Below, one piece after another: positions 1-8,491 of a DNA stretch of 9,861 nucleotides. Every line of letters starts with the position of its first letter. Position 1 is the first letter of the stretch. Source of the stretch: Gammaproteobacteria bacterium (GTDB taxonomy: Bacteria > Pseudomonadota > Gammaproteobacteria > Steroidobacterales > JACDCP01); contig JACDCP010000103.1 in NCBI GenBank assembly GCA_013817465.1, positions 1 through 9,861 on the forward strand. The letters are read 5' to 3'. The translations under genes and the position numbers were made by a program. The notes under the pieces were generated by a model that made no database searches, had not been told where the DNA came from, and saw nothing but the letters and a program-made list of their open reading frames with translations.

Positions 1-3000
1 GATGGACATCGCGTCGATGCCGTCCTTGGCGGTCATGACGCGCATGCCGTTGCGCTCGAGCAGCCGCTGGGTCACGCGCCGCACCGTGATCGAATCGTCG
101 ACGACCAGTGCAAATGTACGCCGGTCCTCCTTCTCGCGCGGCCCGAAATCCTCGAAGTACGGCGCCGGCCGAACCTCGCGCACGAGCACGCCGGCGTCGA
201 TGATGATGACGATGCTGCCGTCGCCAAGAATAGTCGCCCCCGTGATGCCCTTGATGCCGGCGATCTGCGGGCCGACCGGCTTCACCACGATCTCCTGGCT
301 GCCGAGCATCTCGTCGGTGATCAGCGCTGTCGAGTGATCCCCGGCGCGCACCAGGACCACGGACATGAACGTGTCCTCCTCCGGCATCAGCGAGGGCAGG
401 CCGTCGAGATACAAACCGAGGTGCTGGAAGCGATACTTCTGGCCGCCGTAGGTGTAGCTCGGCACTTGCTCGGCGAGATGCCGTTCCACTTCGCTGCGCC
501 TCAGGCGAGCCACGCCTTCGACGGTCGGCAGCGGCAATGCGAAGCGCTCCTCGCCGACGCGTACAACCAGCGCCTGACTGATGGCCAGCATGAACGGCAG
601 ACGGATGATGAACGTGGTGCCCTCGTCGGGCTCCGAAGCGATGCGCAGCGAGCCGCCGAGCTTCTGCACCTCGTTGCCGACGATGTCCATGCCGACGCCG
701 CGACCGGCAGCCTGGGTCAACTCTCGCGCGGTGCTGAAGCCCGGTTTGAGAATCAGTTCCATGGCAGTTTCGTCCGACATGCGCTGATTCGGCCGGATCA
801 GTCCCTGCTCCACCGCACGCTGCTTGATGCGCGCGACGTCGAGCCCGGCGCCATCATCGGTGACCTCGATGACCATCTCCGAGCCTTCGCGGCGCAGGCG
901 GATACGGATGCGCCCGGCCTCGGGCTTGCCACGGCTTTGCCGCTCGTCAGGTGTTTCGATGCCGTGAATGACTGCATTGCGCAACATGTGCTCGAGCGGC
1001 GGCAACATGCGCTCGGTGACCTGACGGTCCAGCTCGCCGGTCGCGCCTTCCAAAACCAGCTCGGCGCGCTTGCCGGTCTCGGTGGCGGCGAGCCGCACGA
1101 TGCGGTTGAGGCGCTGCGCGTGCCGGTAAAAGGGCACCATGCGCGTGCGCATCAGGCCATTCTGCAGCTCCGTGGTGACCCGGCCCTGCTGGACGAGCAG
1201 ACCGTCGGTCTCGGTGGTGAGGTTCTCGAGCAGGTCGCGGATACTGCCGACGTCGCTCACTGACTCGGCTAGCGCGCGCGAGAGCTGCTGGATCGTGGAA
1301 TAACGGTCGAGCTCGAGCGGATCGAAATCGCGACGGAAGCCGGTGACCTCCTGATGCCGGTGCAGGATCTGTGCTTCGGTTTCCCCCTCCAGCGCACGGA
1401 GCTGATCGCGCAGGCGAGTGACCGTGCGGGTCAGCTCGGCGAGATTGAATTCAATGGAGTTGAGCTGCTGCTGCAGCCGCGAGCGGAAGATGCTGATCTC
1501 CCCCGCGTTGTTCATCAGATCCTCGAGCAGATCGGCATCGACCCGCGCGAACTCCTGTCGGTCGTAGCTGGTTTCCTTGCGCGCCGGCGGCGCAATCGGC
1601 GCCGGCGGCAGCTCTTCCACCCAGCCTCCCGCTTCAGCGGCTGACTCTGGGGTAGGGATTGCGGCCGCTTCGGTGCTGGCGGCCCGCTGTTCGAAGCCGG
1701 GGACCTCCGCGCCGTCGCGCATGGCTGCCTCGACTGGCTCGGCCGCCTCGGCAAACTCGACTGCTTGGGCAAACTCAACTTCCTCAGCCGGCTCGACCGC
1801 TTTGGCCGGCTCGACTGCTTCGGCAGGCTCAGCCGTCTCTTCGGCGTCAACGGTTATCAGAAAAGCGGCGTCGCCGGACATGCCGGCCTCGATATCCGCC
1901 GTCTGCGTCGAAGCTTCAGCCTCCAATGGCAGGTCGACGTCCGCGGCAGTTTCCAGAACCTCAACAACCTCGAATGCCGCGGGCACCGCGTCTGCGGGAA
2001 GCGGCACTTGCGGGCTCACTGCGCCTTGATCGCGCAGACGACGCATCAGCTCTTCGGACTCGCTTAGGGACTCACCGCGTGCGATCGCGTCACGCAGGCG
2101 GTGCAGCTCGTCAATACTTTGCTGAAGCAACTCGAGCCCGGATGATGTCAGTGCGACGCGTCCCTCGTCGATCGCGCCGAGTACCGTTTCCAACTCGTGA
2201 CTCAGATCGCCCATAGCCGTGATCCCGGCCATGCGCGCGCCGCCCTTCAGGGTATGGAGTTGCCGCAGCAGCGAGCCGATCTGGGCGGCCTCATCCTGTC
2301 CGCCGGCGAGGCCGGCGAGCGCGCCGTCTGCAGTATTGAGCAGCTCGGTCGCTTCTTCGGCGAAAATGGCGGCAATCTCGGGATCGAAAGCAGCTTCCTC
2401 TTCGCCCCACGCCGCAGCCTCCTCGCTGCCCTCTGTCGCGATGCGCCCGGCCGACTCGTCCGCGGTCGAGAATGCCGCGCCTTCGTGCGCCTCGGGCGCC
2501 GCTTGGTAACCGGATGCGTCATTGCCCTCGCCGGCGTCGGGCGACGTTTCCTGCGCCTCGAGAAAATGCAGGCCGAAGATTGCCTCGTCTGCAATATCGG
2601 GGGTCGTGGGCGCGCCGTCTGCGGCCGTAACCGCGAAATCCGGCGTTTCCTCCGCCGCCAGCCCGGTGGCAAACACCGGCGGTGCGTCCATCGCGCTGCC
2701 GGTGACCAGCTCGCCTGATTCATCCTGGGCGTCCGTGGCCTCATCGCGCGCGAGCGGCACGCGCTGCGCGAGCTGGCCGTCGAATTCGGCTGCGAGGCTG
2801 CCTATGCGCTCGATTAGCAGCGTGTTATCCCGGCCCGCCCCGGATGAGGCGGTATCGAGCGACGCGACCACATGCTCCAGGGCATCCACGACGGCTGTGC
2901 ACGTCTCAATATCGCGAAAGTCGAGACGGCCATCATTCTCGTAAAGGTTGCGTATGTAAGCGCTCCACGGGCCGGCCACGGCAGCGGCATGCTCGACGCC

Positions 3001-5490
3001 GGCCATATTCGCGCTGCCGTTCAAGGTATGGCAGGCGCGATAGATCGCCTCGGTCAGCGGATACGGCGGATCGAGCCGTCGACAATCATCGAGAAACTTG
3101 CGGATAACGCCGAGATGCTCGCCGGTCTCCTTGGTGAAAATTTCTCGCAGCACGGGATCCATCGACGGCTCTTCTTCCGCCGGTGGCTCAGGTTCTGCGG
3201 CGGGCCGGGCAGACTCGGCCCGCGCAGCAGCGTCCGGCGTGGCCTCGCCCAGCGATCGGGCCTCGTCGATGAGGCCCTCGATGTCGACTTCCGGATCTGT
3301 GCCGGCTTCGAGTTGCTCGACGAGCTGCGGCAGCGCGGCGACCGCCCGCTGCAGCAGGCTCATCAACGGTGGGCTGCGTTCGAGCGTGCCGCTGATGACC
3401 CTGTTCAACAAGTCCTCGATCGACCAGGCGTACGCTCCGATGCGCTGGGCCCCGACCATGCGGCCGCTGCCCTTGAGCGTATGGAAGGATCTCCGCAGCG
3501 TAGCGAGCGCTCCGGTATCTCCGGTATTTTCCACCCAGCTCGGAAAGTTGCGCTGAACCGAAGCGATCTCCTCGTGCGCTTCCTCGATGAACAGCTCGAT
3601 GAGTTCCGCGTCCGCCTGCTGGCCGTCGGCGGTGGCCACTAACGGCAGAGTGCGCGTTACCTTCTCGATGACGCGGGTAGACTCGACATCGAGCTGGCGG
3701 CTCTCGGCAACCTCGCGGCTCGATTCCAGGGTGACGGTGCGCGCGTAGCCGGGCGTGTCGATGCCGGCCGTGAATGCGATGTCGGCCGGCGACTGCTCGA
3801 GCGATTCTATGCAGGCCTGGGCGTTGTCGAGCATGTACCAGGGATCGCTGCGCCCCGACTGGATGGTTTCCATGTAATACTCGATACTGACGATGGCATC
3901 CGCCATGAGATCGAGCTTCACCTGCGCCAGCGGGCGCCGTCCCGGCCGCAGACTGTCCTTGATGAATGCGCCTATGCGCTCGACGAGGTCGACCCCGCGG
4001 GTCTTGTTGAGCATCAGCAGGCCGGCCATGATGCCGCGCAACAGGGCGGGCACGCCGTCCAGCAACTGCGCGTCGGCGGGGTTGTCGATCGACTGCGAGA
4101 TCGCCTCCTTGACGCGGGCGAGATTGACGATGCACTCGCGGATCACCGCTTCCGTGACCTGCCGGAATTCCAGGGCGCGGACCGTGTCGCCCTCCTCGCC
4201 ACGCAACTCGCTGCCCGGCTCGGCCGGCACGATGAGACGCAAGAGTTGGCCGTCCAGGTTGTCCTCCACGCTGAGCAGCGTCGAGGCCATCTTCACAAGC
4301 GTGGCATCGTCGGCAGGCGCGTTGTTGGCGACGATTTCCTGGAGCTGCGCGATTTCGACCTGCACGTGGCCGCGCAGGTCCCCGAGGCCCAGCACGCCGA
4401 GCGTGTCGCTGATCTTTTTCAGCATATCGAGCTGTGGCGCCAGCTCGTCGGCCTGGCCCATGCCGGTGCGCACGTAGATGTCGAGCACGTCTTTTACGCG
4501 TGACAAGTCTTCCTTGATTGCGGCCGCCACCGTCTGCATGAGCTTGATGCTGGGCGCCGACAGGCTTTCGCGCGCAAGCTCCACCTGCTCGTCTGCAGGC
4601 AGCAGCTCCGCGAGGCTGAACGACGCACGAACTGCCGCCACGCGCGCACCCGACGAAGTCGCGCGGCCGACGTAATACAACAGGTTGTTGAGCAGCTCGA
4701 TCGCCGGTTCGGCAGCGAAGGCGTTCTCGCCGTGATCGATGAGTCGCTTGATCTGCAGATCGGCCTGGCCGAGCAGACGCTTGATCGCGACGCTGGTATC
4801 CAGGCCGCCCTCCGCGAGGGCTTCCAGCACACCGCCGATGACCCACCAGAGCTGATAGACCGGATCGGTGCGCGCCGCGCGTTCCAGCGCTTCGGCCACG
4901 CGCGCCATCTTGGCGAGATTGGAATCCGGCTGTTCGCCCCGGATCCAGCCGAGCAGCCCGCGCTCGAAGCTCAGGCGGACGCGCCGCCCGACTTGTGCCG
5001 TATCGACGTCGAGAAACTCCGACTGCCGCTCGCTGACGCTGGCGCGGCTGTCGGGCGTCAGGTTGAGCAGCAGCACGGTGCCTTCCGACAGCAGCGTGCG
5101 GCGACGCGACGCGCGCAAATCGTTCAGCAAGGGAAGAAGCACGAGCGCCAGATCGCGGCCGCCGCCCTGGATGCGCTCGACGTACATGGGAAGCTGAACC
5201 ATGCCGCGCGTCAGTGCATCCAGCGCGTCGGTACGCTCCTCCGGGCTCCCTGAGCTCTCCTCGAGGAACCGGCAGACGTGTTCCATCTCCTCGGCAAGCA
5301 GTGCCGCGCCATACACTTCGACGAGACGCAGCGCACCCTGGGCGAGATGAAGCTGCCCGGCACAGGCGCCGAGTGCCTCGACCTGCTGGGGCCTGTCGGC
5401 GTAAGTCTCGAGCGCCTGGCGCGCCTCGGACAGCGTGGCATTCAGCTCTTTGCCGATCAGGTGCAGCGGATGCGCGACGATGTCGTTCAT
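1..5490 (-). CDS. chpA: ChpA/PilL hybrid histidine kinase of the Pil-Chp system (3' end outside window)
   Basis: CheA-type kinase that receives the PilJ signal through PilI and phosphorylates PilG and PilH to control type IV pili. The frame is open for 1,830 codons with no stop. Residues 1-150 hold a degenerate Hpt-like module (H48 in LHLAQGALRLV). Residues 150-560 resemble FimL and the N-terminal half of ChpA, with Hpt-like folds lacking the key histidine. Three canonical Hpt domains follow, with sites H670 (HTLKGSGRM), H821 (HTLNGSANM) and H1079 (HTLKGGARM). A long acidic linker covers about 1155-1305. The dimerisation helix begins near 1315. The ATPase has an N box (HMLRNAVIHG, 1501-1510), G1 (DDGAGL, 1545-1550), an F box (KPGFS) and G2 (GRGVGMD, 1596-1602). 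A CheW-like domain (about 1638-1775) precedes a receiver domain that starts at about 1793 with acidic pair D1798/D1799; its phospho-acceptor Asp lies beyond the edge. The start at 5490 matches the N-terminus of ChpA homologues as I recall them, but its ribosome site is weak. No better upstream start is in frame. Confidence 0.97.
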   Translation of the reverse strand, partial: MNDIVAHPLHLIGKELNATLSEARQALETYADRPQQVEALGACAGQLHLAQGALRLVEVYGAALLAEEMEHVCRFLEESSGSPEERTDALDALTRGMVQLPMYVERIQGGGRDLALVLLPLLNDLRASRRRTLLSEGTVLLLNLTPDSRASVSERQSEFLDVDTAQVGRRVRLSFERGLLGWIRGEQPDSNLAKMARVAEALERAARTDPVYQLWWVIGGVLEALAEGGLDTSVAIKRLLGQADLQIKRLIDHGENAFAAEPAIELLNNLLYYVGRATSSGARVAAVRASFSLAELLPADEQVELARESLSAPSIKLMQTVAAAIKEDLSRVKDVLDIYVRTGMGQADELAPQLDMLKKISDTLGVLGLGDLRGHVQVEIAQLQEIVANNAPADDATLVKMASTLLSVEDNLDGQLLRLIVPAEPGSELRGEEGDTVRALEFRQVTEAVIRECIVNLARVKEAISQSIDNPADAQLLDGVPALLRGIMAGLLMLNKTRGVDLVERIGAFIKDSLRPGRRPLAQVKLDLMADAIVSIEYYMETIQSGRSDPWYMLDNAQACIESLEQSPADIAFTAGIDTPGYARTVTLESSREVAESRQLDVESTRVIEKVTRTLPLVATADGQQADAELIELFIEEAHEEIASVQRNFPSWVENTGDTGALATLRRSFHTLKGSGRMVGAQRIGAYAWSIEDLLNRVISGTLERSPPLMSLLQRAVAALPQLVEQLEAGTDPEVDIEGLIDEARSLGEATPDAAARAESARPAAEPEPPAEEEPSMDPVLREIFTKETGEHLGVIRKFLDDCRRLDPPYPLTEAIYRACHTLNGSANMAGVEHAAAVAGPWSAYIRNLYENDGRLDFRDIETCTAVVDALEHVVASLDTASSGAGRDNTLLIERIGSLAAEFDGQLAQRVPLARDEATDAQDESGELVTGSAMDAPPVFATGLAAEETPDFAVTAADGAPTTPDIADEAIFGLHFLEAQETSPDAGEGNDASGYQAAPEAHEGAAFSTADESAGRIATEGSEEAAAWGEEEAAFDPEIAAIFAEEATELLNTADGALAGLAGGQDEAAQIGSLLRQLHTLKGGARMAGITAMGDLSHELETVLGAIDEGRVALTSSGLELLQQSIDELHRLRDAIARGESLSESEELMRRLRDQGAVSPQVPLPADAVPAAFEVVEVLETAADVDLPLEAEASTQTADIEAGMSGDAAFLITVDAEETAEPAEAVEPAKAVEPAEEVEFAQAVEFAEAAEPVEAAMRDGAEVPGFEQRAASTEAAAIPTPESAAEAGGWVEELPPAPIAPPARKETSYDRQEFARVDADLLEDLMNNAGEISIFRSRLQQQLNSIEFNLAELTRTVTRLRDQLRALEGETEAQILHRHQEVTGFRRDFDPLELDRYSTIQQLSRALAESVSDVGSIRDLLENLTTETDGLLVQQGRVTTELQNGLMRTRMVPFYRHAQRLNRIVRLAATETGKRAELVLEGATGELDRQVTERMLPPLEHMLRNAVIHGIETPDERQSRGKPEAGRIRIRLRREGSEMVIEVTDDGAGLDVARIKQRAVEQGLIRPNQRMSDETAMELILKPGFSTARELTQAAGRGVGMDIVGNEVQKLGGSLRIASEPDEGTTFIIRLPFMLAISQALVVRVGEERFALPLPTVEGVARLRRSEVERHLAEQVPSYTYGGQKYRFQHLGLYLDGLPSLMPEEDTFMSVVLVRAGDHSTALITDEMLGSQEIVVKPVGPQIAGIKGITGATILGDGSIVIIIDAGVLVREVRPAPYFEDFGPREKEDRRTFALVVDDSITVRRVTQRLLERNGMRVMTAKDGIDAMSI
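1720..1845 (-). repeat. 18-bp tandem repeat encoding a hexapeptide linker in chpA
   Basis: Five clear and two diverged 18-bp units run head to tail. On the plus strand they begin CTCGACTGCTTGGGCAAA, CTCAACTTCCTCAGCCGG, CTCGACCGCTTTGGCCGG and similar (units at 1738, 1756, 1774, 1792, 1810; diverged units at 1720 and 1828). In the chpA frame they encode variants of [P/F]-A-[E/K/Q]-x-[V/A]-E: PAEAVE, PAKAVE, PAEEVE, FAQAVE, FAEAAE, at residues 1222-1251. The repeat sits in the acidic linker between the third Hpt domain and the kinase dimerisation helix. It probably forms a flexible tether. An in-frame 18-bp unit can be gained or lost without breaking the gene. Confidence 0.85.
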
Positions 5491-5518
5491 TGGCGCGTGT
5501 CGTACCCCGGTGCTTTCC

Positions 5519-7675
5519 TCAGGCGGGCGCGCTGTCTCGCTCGGCGGCTGCATCCCTGAGCGCCTCACTCTCGATGTCCAGCCCGTCGTCTTCCGGCTCC
5601 GTGGGCCTGCGGCGGCTTGCAGCCGGGGCGGCTCGCGGCTCGGCCTCCTGGACGATGGTGCTGCCCGTCGGGTCCGACAGCGTGAAGCCCGCGATGGATG
5701 TGCGGAGCTGTGTCGCCAGCTCCGCCAGTTTGCTGATCGAGCTCGAAGCGGCGCTCGTGCTTTCAGCCGCCTGCGCGCTGATCTCGCTCAGCACATTCAT
5801 GTTGCGCGTGAAGTCGGAGGCCTGCGAGGATTGCTGGCGCGCGCTCGATGAGATGTTCTGCACGAGGCTCGCGATCTGGTTCGAGACCTGTTCGATCTCC
5901 TCGAGCGCGGCGCCGGCATTTTCGGCCAGCAGCGCGCCGCCGACCACGTCGGTGGTGCTGCGCTCCATCGACACCACTGCTTCGTTGGTATCGGACTGGA
6001 TCGTGCGCACCAATACCTCGATCTGCTTGGTCGCATTCGCCGAGCGCTCGGCCAGCCGCTGGACCTCGTCGGCAACGACAGCGAAGCCGCGCCCGGACTC
6101 CCCGGCCATCGAGGCCTGGATCGAGGCATTGAGCGCCAGCACGTTGGTCTGCTCGGCGATGTCGTTGATGAGCTCGACGATGTTGCCGATCTCCTGTGAG
6201 CTTTCGCCGAGCCGCTTGATGCGCTTGGACGTTTCCTGGATGGTTTCGCGGATGGTGTTCATGCCGTCGATCGTGCGCCGCACCGCGTCGCCGCCCTTGT
6301 GCGCAATGTTGACTGAATGGCGCGCCACGTCGGACGAGCGCTCCGCATTGCCGGACACTTCTTCGATCGATTTGGCCATCTGGGTCACCGAGTCGGTCGC
6401 GGCCGATATCTGCCGCGACTGGGTCTCGCTGGCTTCGGCGAGATGGCCGGCGGTCGCTTCCGTCTGCCTGGCGGCGGAATCCAGCATCAGCGCCGACCCT
6501 TTTATCGTAGTGACCAGCTCGCGCAGTGCCTCGATGGCGTAGTTGATCGAGTCGGCAATGGCGCCCGTGATGTCCTCGGTGACCGTCGCCTGCACGGTCA
6601 GATCGCCGTCGGCCAGGCTGCCGAGCTCGTCGAGCAGGCGCAGGATGGCCGCCTGATTCGCTTCGTTCTGCCGAGCCTGGAATTCAGCCGCCTTGCGCAT
6701 GTCCTTTGCCGAGTAGTAGATGCCCATCATCGCGAGCAGGACGAGCAAGGCGAGGCCGAGCAATGTCAGGGGTGCCATCGGACCGTAAAGAAAACCAGCA
6801 TTGTCCGTGCGGCCCGCCTCCGTGGCACTCCGCAGGGCCGCATAGCGCTCGTCCCCGGCCACGCTGAGCAAGCGGACAGCTTGATGTCCATCGATGAGCA
6901 CGTCAGTCGTTGCAATCCCGTCGCGAATTTCCTCGCTGGCCTGGCGGAACAGCGCTTCGATGCGCGGCAGCATCTCGAGCGCCTCCGGCCGGACCACCGC
7001 TTCGATGCCGAGATCGTTCTCCTGGCCGGCGAGACCACCGATCATCTGATTCAGGTACGCCTCGTCCTCCGTGAGCCGCTCGACGATCAGCTCGGGGTTC
7101 CCGAGTCCATGAGTCAGGGCATGCATGTCCTGCGGGATGCGCTGCCCCGTCAGTTCGAAGCGTTGGATCTCCGGGCCGAGCTGCTGCAGCCGCGCGGCAT
7201 CGAGCCGGCCGGCAAAATTGCCGAATTCCGTAAGGAGCTGCTGCATGAGCTCCGCTACGCGCGCCGCCTCCTGATGCGTGAGCAGCACGGGATCGCGGAT
7301 ATCGAGCACCCCATCGACGTCTTTCAGAAATGCCTCCCAGGCTGCATCGTCGAGCTCAGGCATCGGGGCGGGCGCCGGCAGCGGTCCGGCAGCGGCCGAG
7401 GCGCGCCGGGCCAGGTCCTCGCGTGCGCTCACCAGCTCGCTGCGCGAAGCGGCCAGCGCGTCGAACGCCTGTTCCTCGCCGCTCATGGCCGCGGCGGCCT
7501 GCTGCGGCATGGTCTGTGACAACAGGGTAAGTCGCGTGAGATCGCGTTGCGCCGAGGCATAATCGCTGCGAGCAGCGCCGGTCAGCCAGATCAGCGTGGC
7601 CGTGGCCGCAAGGAGCAACAGGAGCAAGATAGCGAGTAATGGCAGCGTTCTGACAGCTTTCGATTTTTCAGCCAT
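5519..7675 (-). CDS. pilJ: PilJ, methyl-accepting chemoreceptor for twitching motility
   Basis: Inner-membrane chemoreceptor (718 residues) that senses the signal for the Pil-Chp pathway. A short basic N-terminus leads into TM1 (about 12-32). The periplasmic region (33-298) seems to hold two helical PilJ-type modules (for example the MPQQA...AFDALAASRSE stretch, then RIPQDMHALTHGLGNPE). TM2 is at about 300-321, followed by a HAMP region and the long cytoplasmic coiled coil. The hairpin tip at about 504-537 reads IAEQTNVLALNASIQASMAG then GFAVVADEVQRLAERS. The ASIQASMAG variant, rather than the usual AAIEAARAG, is typical of PilJ. A Pro/Ala/acid-rich tail of about 50 residues ends in SAPA and has no CheR/CheB-tethering WxxF-type pentapeptide. 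The ATG at 7675 is preceded by AGGTGA at good spacing. The gene lies 28 bp before chpA, so the two are almost certainly co-transcribed. Confidence 0.97.
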   Translation of the reverse strand: MAEKSKAVRTLPLLAILLLLLLAATATLIWLTGAARSDYASAQRDLTRLTLLSQTMPQQAAAAMSGEEQAFDALAASRSELVSAREDLARRASAAAGPLPAPAPMPELDDAAWEAFLKDVDGVLDIRDPVLLTHQEAARVAELMQQLLTEFGNFAGRLDAARLQQLGPEIQRFELTGQRIPQDMHALTHGLGNPELIVERLTEDEAYLNQMIGGLAGQENDLGIEAVVRPEALEMLPRIEALFRQASEEIRDGIATTDVLIDGHQAVRLLSVAGDERYAALRSATEAGRTDNAGFLYGPMAPLTLLGLALLVLLAMMGIYYSAKDMRKAAEFQARQNEANQAAILRLLDELGSLADGDLTVQATVTEDITGAIADSINYAIEALRELVTTIKGSALMLDSAARQTEATAGHLAEASETQSRQISAATDSVTQMAKSIEEVSGNAERSSDVARHSVNIAHKGGDAVRRTIDGMNTIRETIQETSKRIKRLGESSQEIGNIVELINDIAEQTNVLALNASIQASMAGESGRGFAVVADEVQRLAERSANATKQIEVLVRTIQSDTNEAVVSMERSTTDVVGGALLAENAGAALEEIEQVSNQIASLVQNISSSARQQSSQASDFTRNMNVLSEISAQAAESTSAASSSISKLAELATQLRTSIAGFTLSDPTGSTIVQEAEPRAAPAASRRRPTEPEDDGLDIESEALRDAAAERDSAPA

Positions 7676-7680
7676 GGCCG

Positions 7681-7687
7681 GTCACCT
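7681..7687 (-). promoter_or_regulatory. Ribosome binding site of pilJ (CAGGTGA)
   Basis: On the minus strand CAGGTGAC stands about 6-12 bases before the pilJ ATG at 7675. It supports that start and independent initiation on pilJ despite the 135-bp gap from pilI. Confidence 0.6.
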
Positions 7688-7789
7688 GACAATATTTGAG
7701 GCCGAATCCATTGCGATCGCCGCGGACCGTGCGTTCCATCGCTATTTGCCGCACGTTGCGCACGCTCGTCCGAAGCCGCCAGCTGTCCC

Positions 7790-7802
7790 GCGCTGAAAGC
7801 GC
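7790..7802. other. Small inverted repeat just after pilI
   Basis: GCGCT-GAA-AGCGC forms a 5-bp stem with a 3-base loop, 8 bases beyond the pilI stop. No T-run follows. It is short enough to arise by chance in GC-rich DNA and is at most a weak hairpin in the pilI-pilJ gap. Confidence 0.25.
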
Positions 7803-7810
7803 TGACTGCT

Positions 7811-8392
7811 TCATTGCACACCCGCTGCGGCAGGGCCGGCGGCGGCCTGCAGAAAATGCGGGCTTTCGACGAGACTCTGCAAGCTGAACACGGGCCAGGA
7901 ATCACCGTCGCGCCGGTAAGCGCCGCTGAGGAATTTGTCACAGCGGATGACGGTCGGCGGCCAGGATTCCACCTGCTCATGGTCCTGAAAACGCCGGAAA
8001 CCGAATACCTCATCCACGACCAGCCCGGCGGGCACTTCGCGATTGTTGACCGTGAGCACGCGGGTATTGCGATTCGCGTCGATCGGGCCGCCGCCCAGGA
8101 ACAACTTGAGGTCGAGCAGCGGCAGCAGATGGCCGCGCACATTGGCGAGCCCGATGACCCACGACTTCGCGCCCGGCACACGCGTCACATGATCCGGAAA
8201 CGGCAGCACCTCGCGCACATCGCGGCGCGCGGCGAGGAAACTCTCGCTGCCCAGGCGAAAGCCGACGCCGACCCACTCGCGCTCCAGTTCCGCGGCGCGC
8301 TCCTGCCCGGCGACAGCGGCACGGGCGCGGCGCTCCAGTTCCGTGAGCAGCTCGAAGGGCTGCTCACGTAGCGTTCTCAAATCGATGCTCAT
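7811..8392 (-). CDS. pilI: PilI, CheW-type adaptor
   Basis: Cytoplasmic coupling protein (193 residues) that links the PilJ receptor to the ChpA kinase. One CheW domain spans about residues 38-180. Its hallmark segment is at 84-98 (NVRGHLLPLLDLKLF), and the later VPAGLVVDEVFGFRRF segment also fits the family. The first 37 residues form a charged helix, as in other PilI proteins. The last dozen residues are Ala/Pro-rich. The ATG at 8392 has no strong Shine-Dalgarno (AACCCGGGTCGGTTTGAC upstream). In this frame a stop appears 13 codons upstream with no other start, so the start is well fixed. Gaps of 133 bp and 135 bp separate it from pilH and pilJ, unlike the tight spacing elsewhere in the operon. 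Confidence 0.96.
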   Translation of the reverse strand: MSIDLRTLREQPFELLTELERRARAAVAGQERAAELEREWVGVGFRLGSESFLAARRDVREVLPFPDHVTRVPGAKSWVIGLANVRGHLLPLLDLKLFLGGGPIDANRNTRVLTVNNREVPAGLVVDEVFGFRRFQDHEQVESWPPTVIRCDKFLSGAYRRDGDSWPVFSLQSLVESPHFLQAAAGPAAAGVQ

Positions 8393-8415
8393 GTCAAACC
8401 GACCCGGGTTGCAGC

Positions 8416-8429
8416 GCCGGTTAACCGGC
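8416..8429. other. 14-bp perfect palindrome upstream of pilI
   Basis: GCCGGTTAACCGGC is a perfect palindrome 23 bases before the pilI start. It could bind a dimeric regulator or fold as a 5-bp stem with a UUAA loop near the pilI translation start. Its 8-base core CGGTTAAC recurs at 9388-9395 in the gshB/pilG control region. Confidence 0.45.
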
Positions 8430-8473
8430 CATCAGCCCTGTCAGGCCGTAAGAACAGATCGGGAGATCCGAGC

Positions 8474-8491
8474 GGCCGAACGAATTCGGCC
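8474..8491 (-). other. Perfect stem-loop with UUCG loop between pilH and pilI
   Basis: In the transcribed direction the sequence is GGCCGAATTCGTTCGGCC: a perfect 7-bp stem closing a UUCG loop. It lies 34 bases after the pilH stop. No U-tract follows, so it is more likely an RNA stability or processing element, or a Rho-independent-like pause, than a strong terminator. The same bases are also read in a small open frame that spans the gap. Confidence 0.5.

Larger units (their letters stand above)
7668..7814 (-). other. Candidate 48-codon small open frame bridging pilI and pilJ
   Basis: The ATG at 7814 overlaps the pilI stop as ATGA. The frame runs through the whole 135-bp gap and ends at a TGA inside pilJ codons 2-3 (8-bp overlap). 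The predicted peptide (begins MKQSALSARDSWRLRTSV) is basic, with one Trp and one Cys and no recognised family. Third-position GC is 34 of 48, closer to the real genes than the pilH-pilI frame. A second in-frame ATG lies at 7739. The pilJ ribosome site (AGGTGA) is inside this frame. It could be a coupling or leader peptide, a decayed gene piece, or chance. Confidence 0.28.

Noticed and set aside
334..1263. 309-codon open frame on the plus strand opposite the chpA kinase domain
   Set aside because: Antisense shadow. The minus strand carries intact N, G1, F and G2 boxes.
3188..4846. 552-codon open frame on the minus strand, in another frame than chpA
   Set aside because: The product is Arg/Gly/Ala-rich with no domain. 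The chpA frame across the same bases encodes recognisable FimL-like and Hpt sequence without interruption.
5214..6542. 442-codon open frame on the plus strand opposite pilJ and chpA
   Set aside because: An antisense shadow of high-GC coding DNA. The Ser/Ala/Arg-rich product is unlike any family, while the other strand encodes the PilJ signalling domain.
6317..7519. 400-codon open frame on the plus strand opposite pilJ
   Set aside because: Antisense to the PilJ sensor and HAMP regions, with low-information composition and no supporting context.
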